This document shows positions 33,206 to 42,644 of a stretch of DNA of 64,000 nucleotides, in pieces. Numbering within the stretch: the stretch's first letter is position 1; each line of letters opens with the position of its first letter. The notes below the pieces were generated by a model. The model saw only the letters and a program-made list of their open reading frames with translations. It was not told where the DNA came from and ran no database searches. A program made the position numbers and the translations under genes. Source of the DNA: Tanypteryx hageni (taxonomy: Eukaryota > Arthropoda > Insecta > Odonata > Petaluridae); NCBI GenBank assembly GCA_028673005.1, contig CM054116.1, forward strand, positions 83,278,572 through 83,342,571. Direction: 5' to 3'.

Positions 33206-34442
33206 CCGTATACACTTGTGTATAATGTGCAGTTTTGAAGAGTGGGTGCCGGTGGTGTAGTGGTTAGGATGCTGGCTGTGCTACTCACCTGTTGCTCGAA
33301 AGAGCAGCGGGCACAAATCTTGTGAAAGTAGTATTTTTTTTCAAGGTCGCCCGAACCCCTGTTTGTGTGGTTTGAGGAGACCATGCAAAGTCTGCGTTTC
33401 GACCTTTGGAAGGAATGTTAAGCCGTTGGCTTTCTTGGTGCTCTTTGTTAAGTGTAGGCTAATGCTGGCAACGGATTTCCCTCCTCCCTTATGTGTACGG
33501 TATGGAAGGAGCTATGGCTATAATAATCCAAGAGGTTGATTAGCCAAAAATACACACGTCGTTTTGAAGACCAAATTTTAGGTCATAAAGTGATGGTGGA
33601 CGTTATACTTGGGTAGCACAACTGTGCAGTTAAAATAAAATATTAAAGTGTACCTACCTCCCACCAGTTTCTTGCTTTTTGGGCTGATTAAGGGGAAAGA
33701 CATGCTAATTATCAATAATCCAGCCTATACTTACATAAATTAAATGTACCAAACAACTAATTACTTCCTTAAAATTGTATTTCCATCCTTTCCAAATATT
33801 CCACATTTCATTAGCTCATCAGCAGATTGTGGAAGTTTGCAAAACTGCCAGGCTAAACACACAAAAAAATAGTATATGAAAATTAAAATAATTTTATTTA
33901 ATTAATCAATATACTATATATATAATTGACGATGTAAGTAATTGAAAACTCACAGAATTCATCTTCAGCACCAAATAACTATGTGAATAATACACAATGA
34001 AATTTAAGATTCGTATTAAATACCATCATTAAATTTCTCTAGCCCTTTAATATTTGGTAAAATAAGTGTTACATATAGTTTGATAAATTAAATATAAATT
34101 TGTGTTTAACCTTCATTCAAAATTTGACCTTTAAGCCTGAAATGTTTTGCCTTGTAAGCAAACTTCCACAACTCGGAATTTTTGGGTTTAAAAAATTATT
34201 TCAAGAGGCTTTTACATAAAGTCGGATTTGCGTAAGTCTTTCATAACCCATGGAGGGCCTGTATTTATTTATGGTACTCTATTTAATGTCTAACACGACA
34301 ATATAACTCTAAAATTTTGTTCTTATGCCTCTCAAAATCTAGTGTGCGTTGTATAAAGTGTATTAGAAAAAGTCAGAATTTTTCGGCAGAAAGAATGGGT
34401 GCATGTTATATGGGAGTGCACATTATACACGAGTATTTATGG
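33206..34442. mobile_element. Tigger-like element with a SINE inside
   Basis: The left end CCGTATACACTTGTGTATAA and the reverse complement of the right end CCATAAATACTCGTGTATAA are inverted repeats flanked by TA. This is the same TIR class as the Tigger element at 39683. The interior matches the reverse complement of 62738-63443 (gaagaccaaatttt, gcacaactgtgcagttaaaa, ataagaacaaaattttagag and more). A fragment of a second Tigger-like repeat at about 34010-34261 ends aggccctccatgggttatg, in reverse, next to tatttatttatggtact; the same junction occurs in the 62-kb copy. The SINE at 33242 was added later. Confidence 0.75.
33242..33560 (+). mobile_element. tRNA-derived SINE inserted in a Tigger-like element
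   Basis: The head gtgggtgccggtggtgtagtg, the diverged body (ctttggaaggaatgttaagc) and the tail ccaagaggttgattagccaa are family-1 features. Perfect 10-bp target duplication gttttgaaga lies at 33232-33241 and 33561-33570. The 62-kb copy of the host element carries the uninterrupted form, tttgaagacc. Confidence 0.85.
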
Positions 34443-34595
34443 TAATTTAAAGTCAAGAAAACAATGTATATCACAATTATTTTTAAATAATTATTTATTA
34501 TGAACAAAATAATGTACAACAGCTTCAAAGAATTAATTCTTTATGATGGAAAATCACTATTTTATAGTAACATTTGCTAAGAGATTTTTTTTCAT

Positions 34596-34850
34596 CTAAT
34601 CCAATCCCAAGCAAATACCCATCCAAAGTGAACCCAGCCATGCATATCTCAACAGTAACATTAACAAGTTTAGAACTTCCAATGTAAGCAACAATGCAAA
34701 AGACTGGAATTGTGGCGAACCAATGTAAAAAACATTGTAAAAGTGAACAAGTGAAATAGAAATAAAGCTAATAAATGTATAAAAAGCCACAAATTTGTCT
34801 AATTATAGTGGAATGACTATCACTGAACAGAGTTAAGTATGAATGAATGT
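34596..34850 (-). repeat. Dispersed repeat, inverted relative of 29950-30190
   Basis: See the entry at 29950. On this strand the shared part is tttttacattggttcgccac, cagtcttttgcattgttgct, ttggaagttctaaacttgtt and onwards. The family is unknown. Confidence 0.5.
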
Positions 34851-35659
34851 AAATAAGAAAAGTGTTGGGACGGTAATAAAAAGATCATAGCGTTTAGGAA
34901 CTTCATTTTATAAATTTAAAAAAATTAAAATTGTTGTCTGGAGATGCCTACCATGCTAAAGGAACATGAAAACAAGCATGCACATATATAATTCATTTGC
35001 AAAAAAAGTTATCAAACTTTCTGGGAGTTATGCAAGTAACCACCATAACAGTCTACATCTTTATGAAAAATCAGTTAATGTATTTATGTTTAGATGTAAA
35101 AAATTGCCCCTTTTATAATTTTCCTCTCTTTCAGTGGTGTATACACATGTATGACTTGCATTTGTGATAGCAGCATCCTCTTTATTTGCTCTGTTATTAG
35201 TTGTGAAAGGGAGCATGGAAGAGGATGGTTAGAAAAAATATCATAAACTATACTGAAGCTACCTACTAACCATTCTCTAGCTCCATTTGGTATATATTTT
35301 GAGATATAATCTAATCTAATTGCTTATTTTTTACTTCAGTCTGAATTGCTTGTCCTCTTTTATTGCTAATTTTAAAGATGGAAAATGTGAGTTTAGACTT
35401 TTACAGTATGTAATTTATACACTGTTGGAAACCTTTATGTACTTGAATGACTCTGGGATCTCCCTGTTTTTCCATTGCTGTGAATGACTGTGTGGTTTAA
35501 CATGGCAATTGAGTGTAAAATTGGAGGAGACTGGCCAACCACATAGTATTTTTTAGACAAGACAAAGCCATCATATCTGCTCCATTGGAATGTAAAGTTT
35601 AAGTAAAGGTTTGAACCATTGCAATCAACTTAAGAGTACTAAGTATTTTGCCTAATTTA
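34851..35659. other. AT-rich, nothing recognised
   Basis: No coding region, TIR or SINE was seen. Confidence 0.4.
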
Positions 35660-36601
35660 CCCTTAATTAGTCACGTGGGGTCCTATATGATCCCAAGCCA
35701 CCTATTTCTGTCAATATACTCAGATCTATATCTATCCAAACCAAACTTGTAATACCTTCATTATTTAGATTCCTAATTATAATTTAGCATTTTTGTTAAT
35801 TTTGAATTTGTTAATTATTAAATATTAAAGATTATGCATAATATAAAATTTAACAAATTGTAAGAAAATTAAAAGATTTTATTTTCGTTTTTCATGGGAA
35901 TCGTCTCTTCAGTTATTCTCGCATCTGAATATATTGTTTTTTGCACCATCAGCCATTTGTCTGTTGTTAATTTCCTCTGAGTTTTGTTCTCCTGCATGCA
36001 TAACTGAATGCAACTATTACTTCTGACATCCAAATAAAAACTCTGAAAAACTGTGATACATATTTTTCACTTTATTTCTCTAGGGATGTCTTTACTCCAC
36101 TTTCTCTCTTCACATGTGACCCCACAACCTTCCTGTTGCAGCAATAAACTGACCCATATGCAACTGCTTGTGCTGTCCCTTCGACCGCACAGAGCATACG
36201 GTCATTAATCCCCGGTATTCAGTACCATTGCAAACAAGTGCATGTATTCACTCTAACTTCTTTGTAGATTTTGCCCTAGAAAAAACGACATAAAAGTGCA
36301 AACTAAATGTGCATATTGTGGTGATTTTATGTGTAAAAAGTATACAATTTTGAAATGTTATGAATGTTAGGATATCAGTGGTAACTAAAAAAGAAAGTAA
36401 AATTTTGTTTATCTACAAAATTTGTTTTTAATTGTTTTATTTTGTCAAAATTATTCATAAACTATTTCATTTTAACTTAAAATGATGTACTTTACAATAT
36501 GATGAAAATAACCTAACATTTTATTATTAAATTTCAAAAATCATTTTGGGTTCTTAAAAGACCCCACATGACTAAGGAACTTTTTTACATGTGACTAAGG
36601 G
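35660..36601. mobile_element. piggyBac-like element relic
   Basis: The left end CCCTTAATTAGTCACGTGGG and the reverse complement of the right end CCCTTAGTCACATG share the CCCTTA...TCAC(G/A)TG type of piggyBac terminus. A second CATGTGGGGTCTTTTAAGAA copy lies just inside the right end. The right flank is TTAA (36602-36605); the left flank is TTTA, one base off. About 300-350 bp inside the right end (near 36284-36350) one + frame reads TKCAYCGDFMCKKYT, like the C-terminal cysteine-rich domain of piggyBac transposases. The rest of the transposase is deleted or decayed. Confidence 0.65.
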
Positions 36602-36605
36602 TTAA

Positions 36606-37993
36606 GTTAGATTGCAAAAATATTATCTATATGAGAATTAATATTTGGAGTTTAAAGCTGATATTATTTTAACTGTTGATTTTATGAAATGGTTTCATTC
36701 TCATAGCAGTGATGGAGTTCTCTTGAGAGCTTGAGCAATGAAGACTAAGTCCTTCCATAGACTTGAAAACTCTGTAAACTGGGACTGCCTCAAGGTTCTT
36801 CATTGTCCAACCTCAGTACCAGTGGCCTGTTAAAATACAACATATGTCAAAAGGTTATTGGTATAATTAAAATTATGCTATAAAAATCAAAATTTAGGCT
36901 ATTTTTATTAGCATTTAAAAATCTTATGATTGCAACACAAAATATTGGTATGGGCACTGTAATCCATTAATGTACTATTTCAAAAATGATTGCATGTGAA
37001 AATATGCATATTAAAATATCTAGGAGAGAGCAAATTTATTTATTATATCTAAATGATGAATTTTTATTAAAAATAACATATTCAATGCCATTGCATGAAA
37101 TAAATTTCCTAATTATAAGTTTTTTAAAATTTTCAACAAAATGTGTATTTTTACTTTGTATATGAAGTATGGAGAAAGTATTATTGTTTTCATGAGAAAA
37201 TCGAATTCGAGATTTCAATGGAAATACATGTTTTAAGGTCCCCTGAACACGTTTTGACTATTTTCTCTATGATGTCTGTGTGTGTCTGTGACCGGAATTT
37301 TGTGGGTGCTCATAACTCAAAAACTATTAATCAGATCAAAGCAAAATTTTATATTTAACATTTCTGTTAGAGACACAAGAACTGATTAGTTTTTGGTAAA
37401 AGTTGATCAACCGGAAGTAGGTGTTTACTCTTGTCACATCCATTTCTTTTAAATATTTGCTTTAATATTTGATAAATGTAAAAACATACTAGAATAAAAG
37501 TTGTAGGAAATTTAATTTTCTACAACCTTTGTTTGAAACATTTTCCCATGTAATGCATTGTTGAAGAGTTATTTTTAAAACTAAATTTTTTAGCTGCCAC
37601 AAACACCATTATCACTGATTGTAAACACTTTTACGCTCCCTTTCATTTTCTCAATTGTTGGAGCTTTGGGGCTATATCCAATATCAGAAGGCTACAGTTT
37701 GAGTTTTTCTGTTATTTGTAAAGTCTACATTTTTCTCCCAGTTCTTTAAGATATTTATTATCATTTAACCTATTTGGAATATTTAGAAATATTACAGGTA
37801 TGGAGAAAGTCATGTGGTGGCCACATTAGGTTTTTTTACAAGTGACATGAAATAAATAATTTTCATTAAGGTAGAAAAATAAATGGGAGGCATCGGTCCA
37901 TAAATTTCAGTGAGTAGTGAAATGTGAAGTTTGGGAGAATATTCATTAGTTTTTAATTCATGAATAATATTGTAACTACCCATACAGTACATA
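36606..37993. other. AT-rich DNA with one dispersed repeat patch
   Basis: 37196-37350 (atcgaattcgagatttcaat...gtgtgtctgtgaccgg...ctcaaaaactattaatca) is a diverged copy of the segment at 12991-13080. Nothing else is recognised. Confidence 0.4.
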
Positions 37994-38110
37994 TCATATT
38001 TTTCGACATATATTTTCTGGAAAAATGATCCCCAAAATCAGCCTCCATCTTATACCCTGAAGGTAAAATTATTACTGTCCTCAATACTGACACTAACGAA
38101 CACATCTCCA
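37994..38110 (+). repeat. Tigger-like repeat fragment, relative of 27566-27688
   Basis: It starts after TA with tcatatttttcgacatatat. It continues with ccccaaaatcagcctccatc, ttataccctgaaggtaaaat and tgtcctcaatactgacacta, aligning with the minus strand at 27566-27688. Only one terminus remains. Confidence 0.6.
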
Positions 38111-38700
38111 AAATGGAATAAAAATGACAGAAATTGGATTCTTCCAATTAAATTTTACTAAAACTTTATATATTAAAATAAGATGTCTCACATGCCAGAT
38201 TTTTTGTTGCTCTCTAAACTTTGGTGAATGTATTGTTGTCTTCACCCACCAATTCAGGACAGCTAATTTTTGGAATAAATCACAAGTAAATTTTACTCGT
38301 TAAATTGCACCTATTCAAGAAATCATGACCATTCAATAACAACATAAATTTGATGTACAACCAAATACATGTATGAATATTTTGAAGAAAAAAATCCTAT
38401 CCTGTTGAGTGACAAATGATGAGTATACAACAAAGCCAAAAGTACGAACACTGATCGATGCTACAGCATTGTAAGAAAAAATAATATTGTTTGGCTAGGT
38501 GCCTAGAGTGTTTTGCCTGATATTATAAAAATTTTTATATGTAATGCATTTTTCTATGCTTTTGGCTGATTTGCTCATTTCAATTTATAAATTTCTATTA
38601 ACCATGTAAAAATTTTCAATTAGATATCGATAATAGTTACCAATTTTTATGATGTAGTTTGCCATTATCACTTCTCAAGTTAACAGTAGGTTAGGGACCA
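38111..38700. other. AT-rich, nothing recognised
   Basis: No feature was seen before the Penelope-like relic. Confidence 0.4.
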
Positions 38701-39291
38701 ATGTTCTCTCTAAGCTGTGTGTGCACATGGTCTGCACGTTTATTTATTGCCTCCCAATTAATCGTTTCTTTTCCACCTAATCTCACCTCCAAACCTCTTA
38801 GGTGGTGCAGACTCCCATTTTTAGGAAACCACTCGTATAAATTGTCCAACCTTTTTCCTAAACTTAAACCTGCTTTCTACTCCCCAGTTACCTTTTCCAA
38901 ATTATTCCTTTATGCTAAAGACCTGATAGAGTTGTTATTAAGAAGTGGTGTATATAAACTTTCATGTGATGATTGCGGAGCAGTATACATAGGCCAAACG
39001 GGGAGGAGTTTTGACAAGAGGATTAAGGAGCATAAGTGATACTTCCGTTTAAATAACTTGAATTCTATATTTGCAAAACATCTTTTAAACCTCAATCATC
39101 ACAGTTCCTTCAACCCTAAATTCCTCCACTTGGAAATTAAAAGTCGCAAATTGGATGCTCTTGGACAGCTAGAGATAATTATTTGTGAAGACTCGCTTCT
39201 CTTAAATGAATACCTTTTTCCACAATCATTCTCCTATTTGTTGTCTTTATCCCTTTTACCAAGTTTTTGTAACATTTGTAACTTTTTGTAA
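38701..39291 (+). pseudogene. Second Penelope-like lineage, GIY-YIG end
   Basis: Open from 38701 to TGA 39037-39039. It reads LRWCRLPFLGNHSYKLSNLF, then LLRSGVYKLSCDDCGAVYIG and QTGRSFDKRIKEHK. SGVYKL-C-x2-C-x3-YIGQTGR...R-x3-H is the GIY-YIG nuclease pattern of Penelope-like elements and differs in sequence from the 14- and 32-kb family. After one stop the same frame continues (YFRLNNLNSIFAKHLLNLN, HSSFNPKFLHLEIKSRKLDA, LLLNEYL), giving the usual post-GIY helices. The upstream RT is missing. A hammerhead-like fold lies 150 bp downstream. Confidence 0.8.
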
Positions 39292-39441
39292 CATTTTGTA
39301 ATTTTATTTTGCTTCTGCCTTCCTTTTCAAACCCCTTCCTTTTCCTAACCGTTTCTTTAATTACCTTCCATTCATTTACTGCATAACCCCTCCTGTCTCC
39401 CTCTCCCCTTTTTTCACTATATATATGGAACGATTTTTATA

Positions 39442-39496
39442 ATTTATCACCTGGTGATGCTACGATCGTAGTGAAACCGGTCGTGCCAAATAAATT
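39442..39496 (+). ncRNA. Hammerhead-ribozyme-like fold beside Penelope-like 3' end
   Basis: Stem I: atttat and cac at 39442-39450 pair with gtg at 39483-39485 and ataaat at 39490-39495. Core strand: CTGGTGA at 39451-39457, where the consensus is CTGATGA. Stem II: gctac/gtag-t around a gatc loop. Next is GAAA at 39473-39476, a tiny stem III ccgg, and TC before stem I closes, placing a cleavage site at 39482/39483. Penelope-like elements are known to carry short type I hammerheads, and the location fits. The A-to-G change in the core and an extra T before stem II mean this copy may be inactive. Confidence 0.5.
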
Positions 39497-39682
39497 TGTG
39501 AAAGTGATAAAGTTCTTTCTTTTTCTCAATGAGTAAATTCCACAGGGTTGAGCCTGACCTCATTCTTGATATTTGTAATAATTTTGTTTAATAATCCATT
39601 TGTTGTATTATATACTAGTGAATTACCTGGGCTTTGTCCTGGGCTTCCAGTTTAGAATTTTTCATGCTCATTTCAGTAGGTA

Positions 39683-41268
39683 CCATATTTTCTGGTCTAT
39701 AATGTGCACCTTATAGATAATGCACAAGTGATTTTCTTCAAACCTGGTACAAATGCATAGATGATGCGCAGTAAAAAAAAATCTATTTGAAACAAGTGCT
39801 CCTGAAAAAAATGAATCAATTAAAATTTGCTCTGGCTTTCTGTTATTCAGTTGTTTTCACTGTACACTACATGGTCTTATTGAGTCTTGAATTAGCTTGG
39901 CGTCGGTATTGAAAAAGCCTTTACATTTTCCATGGAAAATGAAAATATGCAAAAGCGAAAATCATACACTTCACAGTTTAAATTACAAGTCGTAAAATTC
40001 GCTATAGAAAATGTAAATTGTGAGGCTGGAAGAAAGTTTAACATAGGGGAATCAAGTGTATGAGAATGGCATAAAGGCGAATTTGTGGTGAAAAAGTTTC
40101 ATCGGAAAAAACGAGCAATGCATTTTAGAAAATGCTTTTGGCCAGGACTCGAGGAAGAACAACTGTATGAGTGGGTGATACGAGAAAGGGCAAAAGGCAT
40201 TAGGATTTCAATATTGAGGGTCTTATTGCAAGCAAAATGCATTGCTCAAGAGATGGACATTGTGGGCTTCAAAGTGTATCCTTCCTGGGGATTCCATTTC
40301 ATGAGGAGCAACAATTTGTTTGTTCGTACATCAACAAGCATCAGCCAAAAATTACCGATGGACTGGGAGGCGAAAATGATTAAGTTTAGACTATATATGA
40401 AAGAAAACATGTCTGGAGTTGATGCAATGCATGTCGGCAATTTGGACAAGGTTCCGGTGAGTTTTGATCTTTCTTGTGCTAGAACTGTGAGCCTTAAAGG
40501 TGTGAAAGATATTTCTGTAGTAACTACTGAGGATGAGAAGTCGAATTTTACAGTTGTTTTGTATGTAATGTCTGATGGTTCTAAGTTTCCTCCATGGTGA
40601 TTTTTAAACAAAAGACTGTGCCAAAAGAATGCTTTCCTATGGACCTGGACTAACCGTGAATGAGAAAGTTTGGATGAACCAAGAAATGATGAGTGTATAG
40701 TTGGACAGTGTGGAGAAAGCGAAAATCTGCCATTTTTAAATCTGAAGTCACTGTTAATCATGGATTCATGTCGTTGTCATGTGATTCTTGAAATTAAAAA
40801 AGTGGTTGGTAAATATTTAAAGCTAGATATCATTCCCGGTGGTTTAACCAAAAAACTTCAACCACTACGTCTGTCCATGAGCAAGTCAGTCAAATAAAAA
40901 TTGCGAACTAAGTGGGAGGATTGGATGTTAGTGGGTGTGCATCAATATACTAACTCCAGGAAAGTGAAAAGACTATCCTATGCAGGAATGTGTAAATGGA
41001 TTGTTGAGAGTTGGAGGTCAGTGATGGCTAGTTGTGTAAAAAACTTTTGGAAAGGCTCTTAGTGATAAACTTATGACAGATTCTGTTCTTGTGAAAATGA
41101 AGTTTCAAATGTGCCTGACCAAATTATGAGTGCTATTGAATCATTTGACATTGACTCAGACAATGATTTTTATGGTTTCCAGGCAAATGTAAAAGTTAAT
41201 ATGCATTAATTTCAATAAAATTGAATTTTCCTTTGTATAACACATGCATTATAGACCAGAAAATATGG
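39683..41268 (+). mobile_element. Tigger/pogo DNA transposon, structurally complete, decayed
   Basis: The left end CCATATTTTCTGGTCTATAA and the reverse complement of the right end are identical over the first 22 bp. TA flanks both sides (39681-39682 and 41269-41270). The length is 1586 bp. The TIR class (CC-TATTTTCT-G-TATAATG) recurs in shorter non-autonomous copies in this window (33206, and fragments near 21540 and 63380), so this may represent their autonomous parent lineage. Confidence 0.9.
39932..41209 (+). pseudogene. Tigger-type (CENP-B/jerky-like) transposase, broken
   Basis: From ATG 39932 it reads a helix-turn-helix (KRKSYTSQFKLQVVKFAIEN ... GRKFNIGESSV). A TGA at 40061 stands in place of an expected Arg codon. 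The second DNA-binding domain follows (EEEQLYEWVIRERAKGIRIS). The DDE domain starts GNLDKVPVSFDLSCARTV and TTEDEKSNFTVVLYVMSDGS. Near 40598 a one-base loss ends the frame, and more shifts follow. IMDSCRCH (second Asp) and IPGGLTKKLQPLRLS are still visible; the latter has Arg where Tigger has the third catalytic Asp. The acidic tail ESFDIDSDNDFYGF ends at TAA 41207-41209. The gene is clearly dead; about 425 residues are recoverable in pieces. Confidence 0.88.
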
Positions 41269-41270
41269 TA

Positions 41271-42644
41271 ATATTTTAATTAAAACTTGTGGTATTCTCA
41301 CGATAGATGACCAATATTCCCCCTTGGCATGATCACATTCTAGGAAACCGCACCCATTATCTAAAAAAATAGCAATGGCACTCTTTCAAAGATTTCTGTC
41401 CCTCTCACTCACCCTGAAGAAATTTCTGTGGACACCCATGTATATAAGTATACATTATAAGTACTAAATTTGGTTAAAATTGGTGCAGACAGTGCAACAT
41501 AAATATGTGTAATAAGAAATGTTATTATTCCTTGTATTGTGGCAGCCATGATTTCTATATCTATACTAAAAATCTTTATTTTATTTATATTTATTGCATG
41601 CTTCCTTCATACAAAATTTTGTTGAAATCAGTGCAGCTAATTCCTTCTAGATTCATAATTACCAAAAAGTTTAACTTGGCAATTGTGGCATCCCTGCTGT
41701 GTTGATCTGGTCAAAATATGTCATATTGGTCATTAATATATGTGAGTATTGTGTGTATCAAATTTGGTTGAAATAAGTTCAGCCAATTCTTTCCTGATAT
41801 ATGCATACGGACAGACATCATGAAGATAAGTGCTTTTCAGCAATGACAAAAAGCACTCAAAACTGAGTTGCATTAGGCTCATCCACTCCCTTACTGCTTG
41901 GTAGATTGTCAAGTAAATTCCTGAGATGCATATTAAGTGGTGAAAAAAGTTGTCTTAATTTAATTTCTAGTGTTAATAGTCCATCTTTCTCTTCCAGAGT
42001 GATGTTTTTAAAATTACTATAATAGGTGGCTTAAAACTATTAGTATGGAGGTGACCTTTATGTAGTTTGTACTTTAATGGCATTATTCTCAGGAGTTCAT
42101 TTTCAGGCAAATATTTAGCATTATCATTGGAAATCTTCCCTTGATATGGACATATTTGGGATAAAATCTCAAATCTCTCCATGGCAATTGATAAGTGAGA
42201 AGTTAACAATTCTGTCATAAAAGTGTACAATCACAAAAGGTTAAGCCACAGTCTTCATAAAGAACTCTCCTCTACTATCTCTACTATCCTGTATACAAAG
42301 ATTAAAATTGCACATTGTTTCACTGTTTCAGGGATTTAACTGCATTAGGAAGCTGATATGTGTAATGAAGAAAAATAATTTCCTTTTAGTTAAGATGAAA
42401 GGATTAATCTTACATGTAAAAAAAGTAATGCTTTATTATGCATATGGAATGATAAAGTAACTGATGTAATAAATGCTGCTATGTACTGTTAAAGAACAAT
42501 AAATGAATGGTTATCTATAATGTTTGTTTTCAAAATAGCTACCTTTATGAAAGCATGTGCGATTTTCATATAGCTCTCTAGGAAATAAAATTCCTAATTA
42601 GAAGGTATTAAGGAAATTGCATTGAACTTGATCCCATAAAGGTA
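41271..42644. other. AT-rich intergenic DNA
   Basis: No exon was supported. A small symmetrical segment, ataagtgcttttcagcaatg acaaaaagcactc near 41830, resembles the hairpin-repeat arms at 5374 but is too short to assign. Confidence 0.4.
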
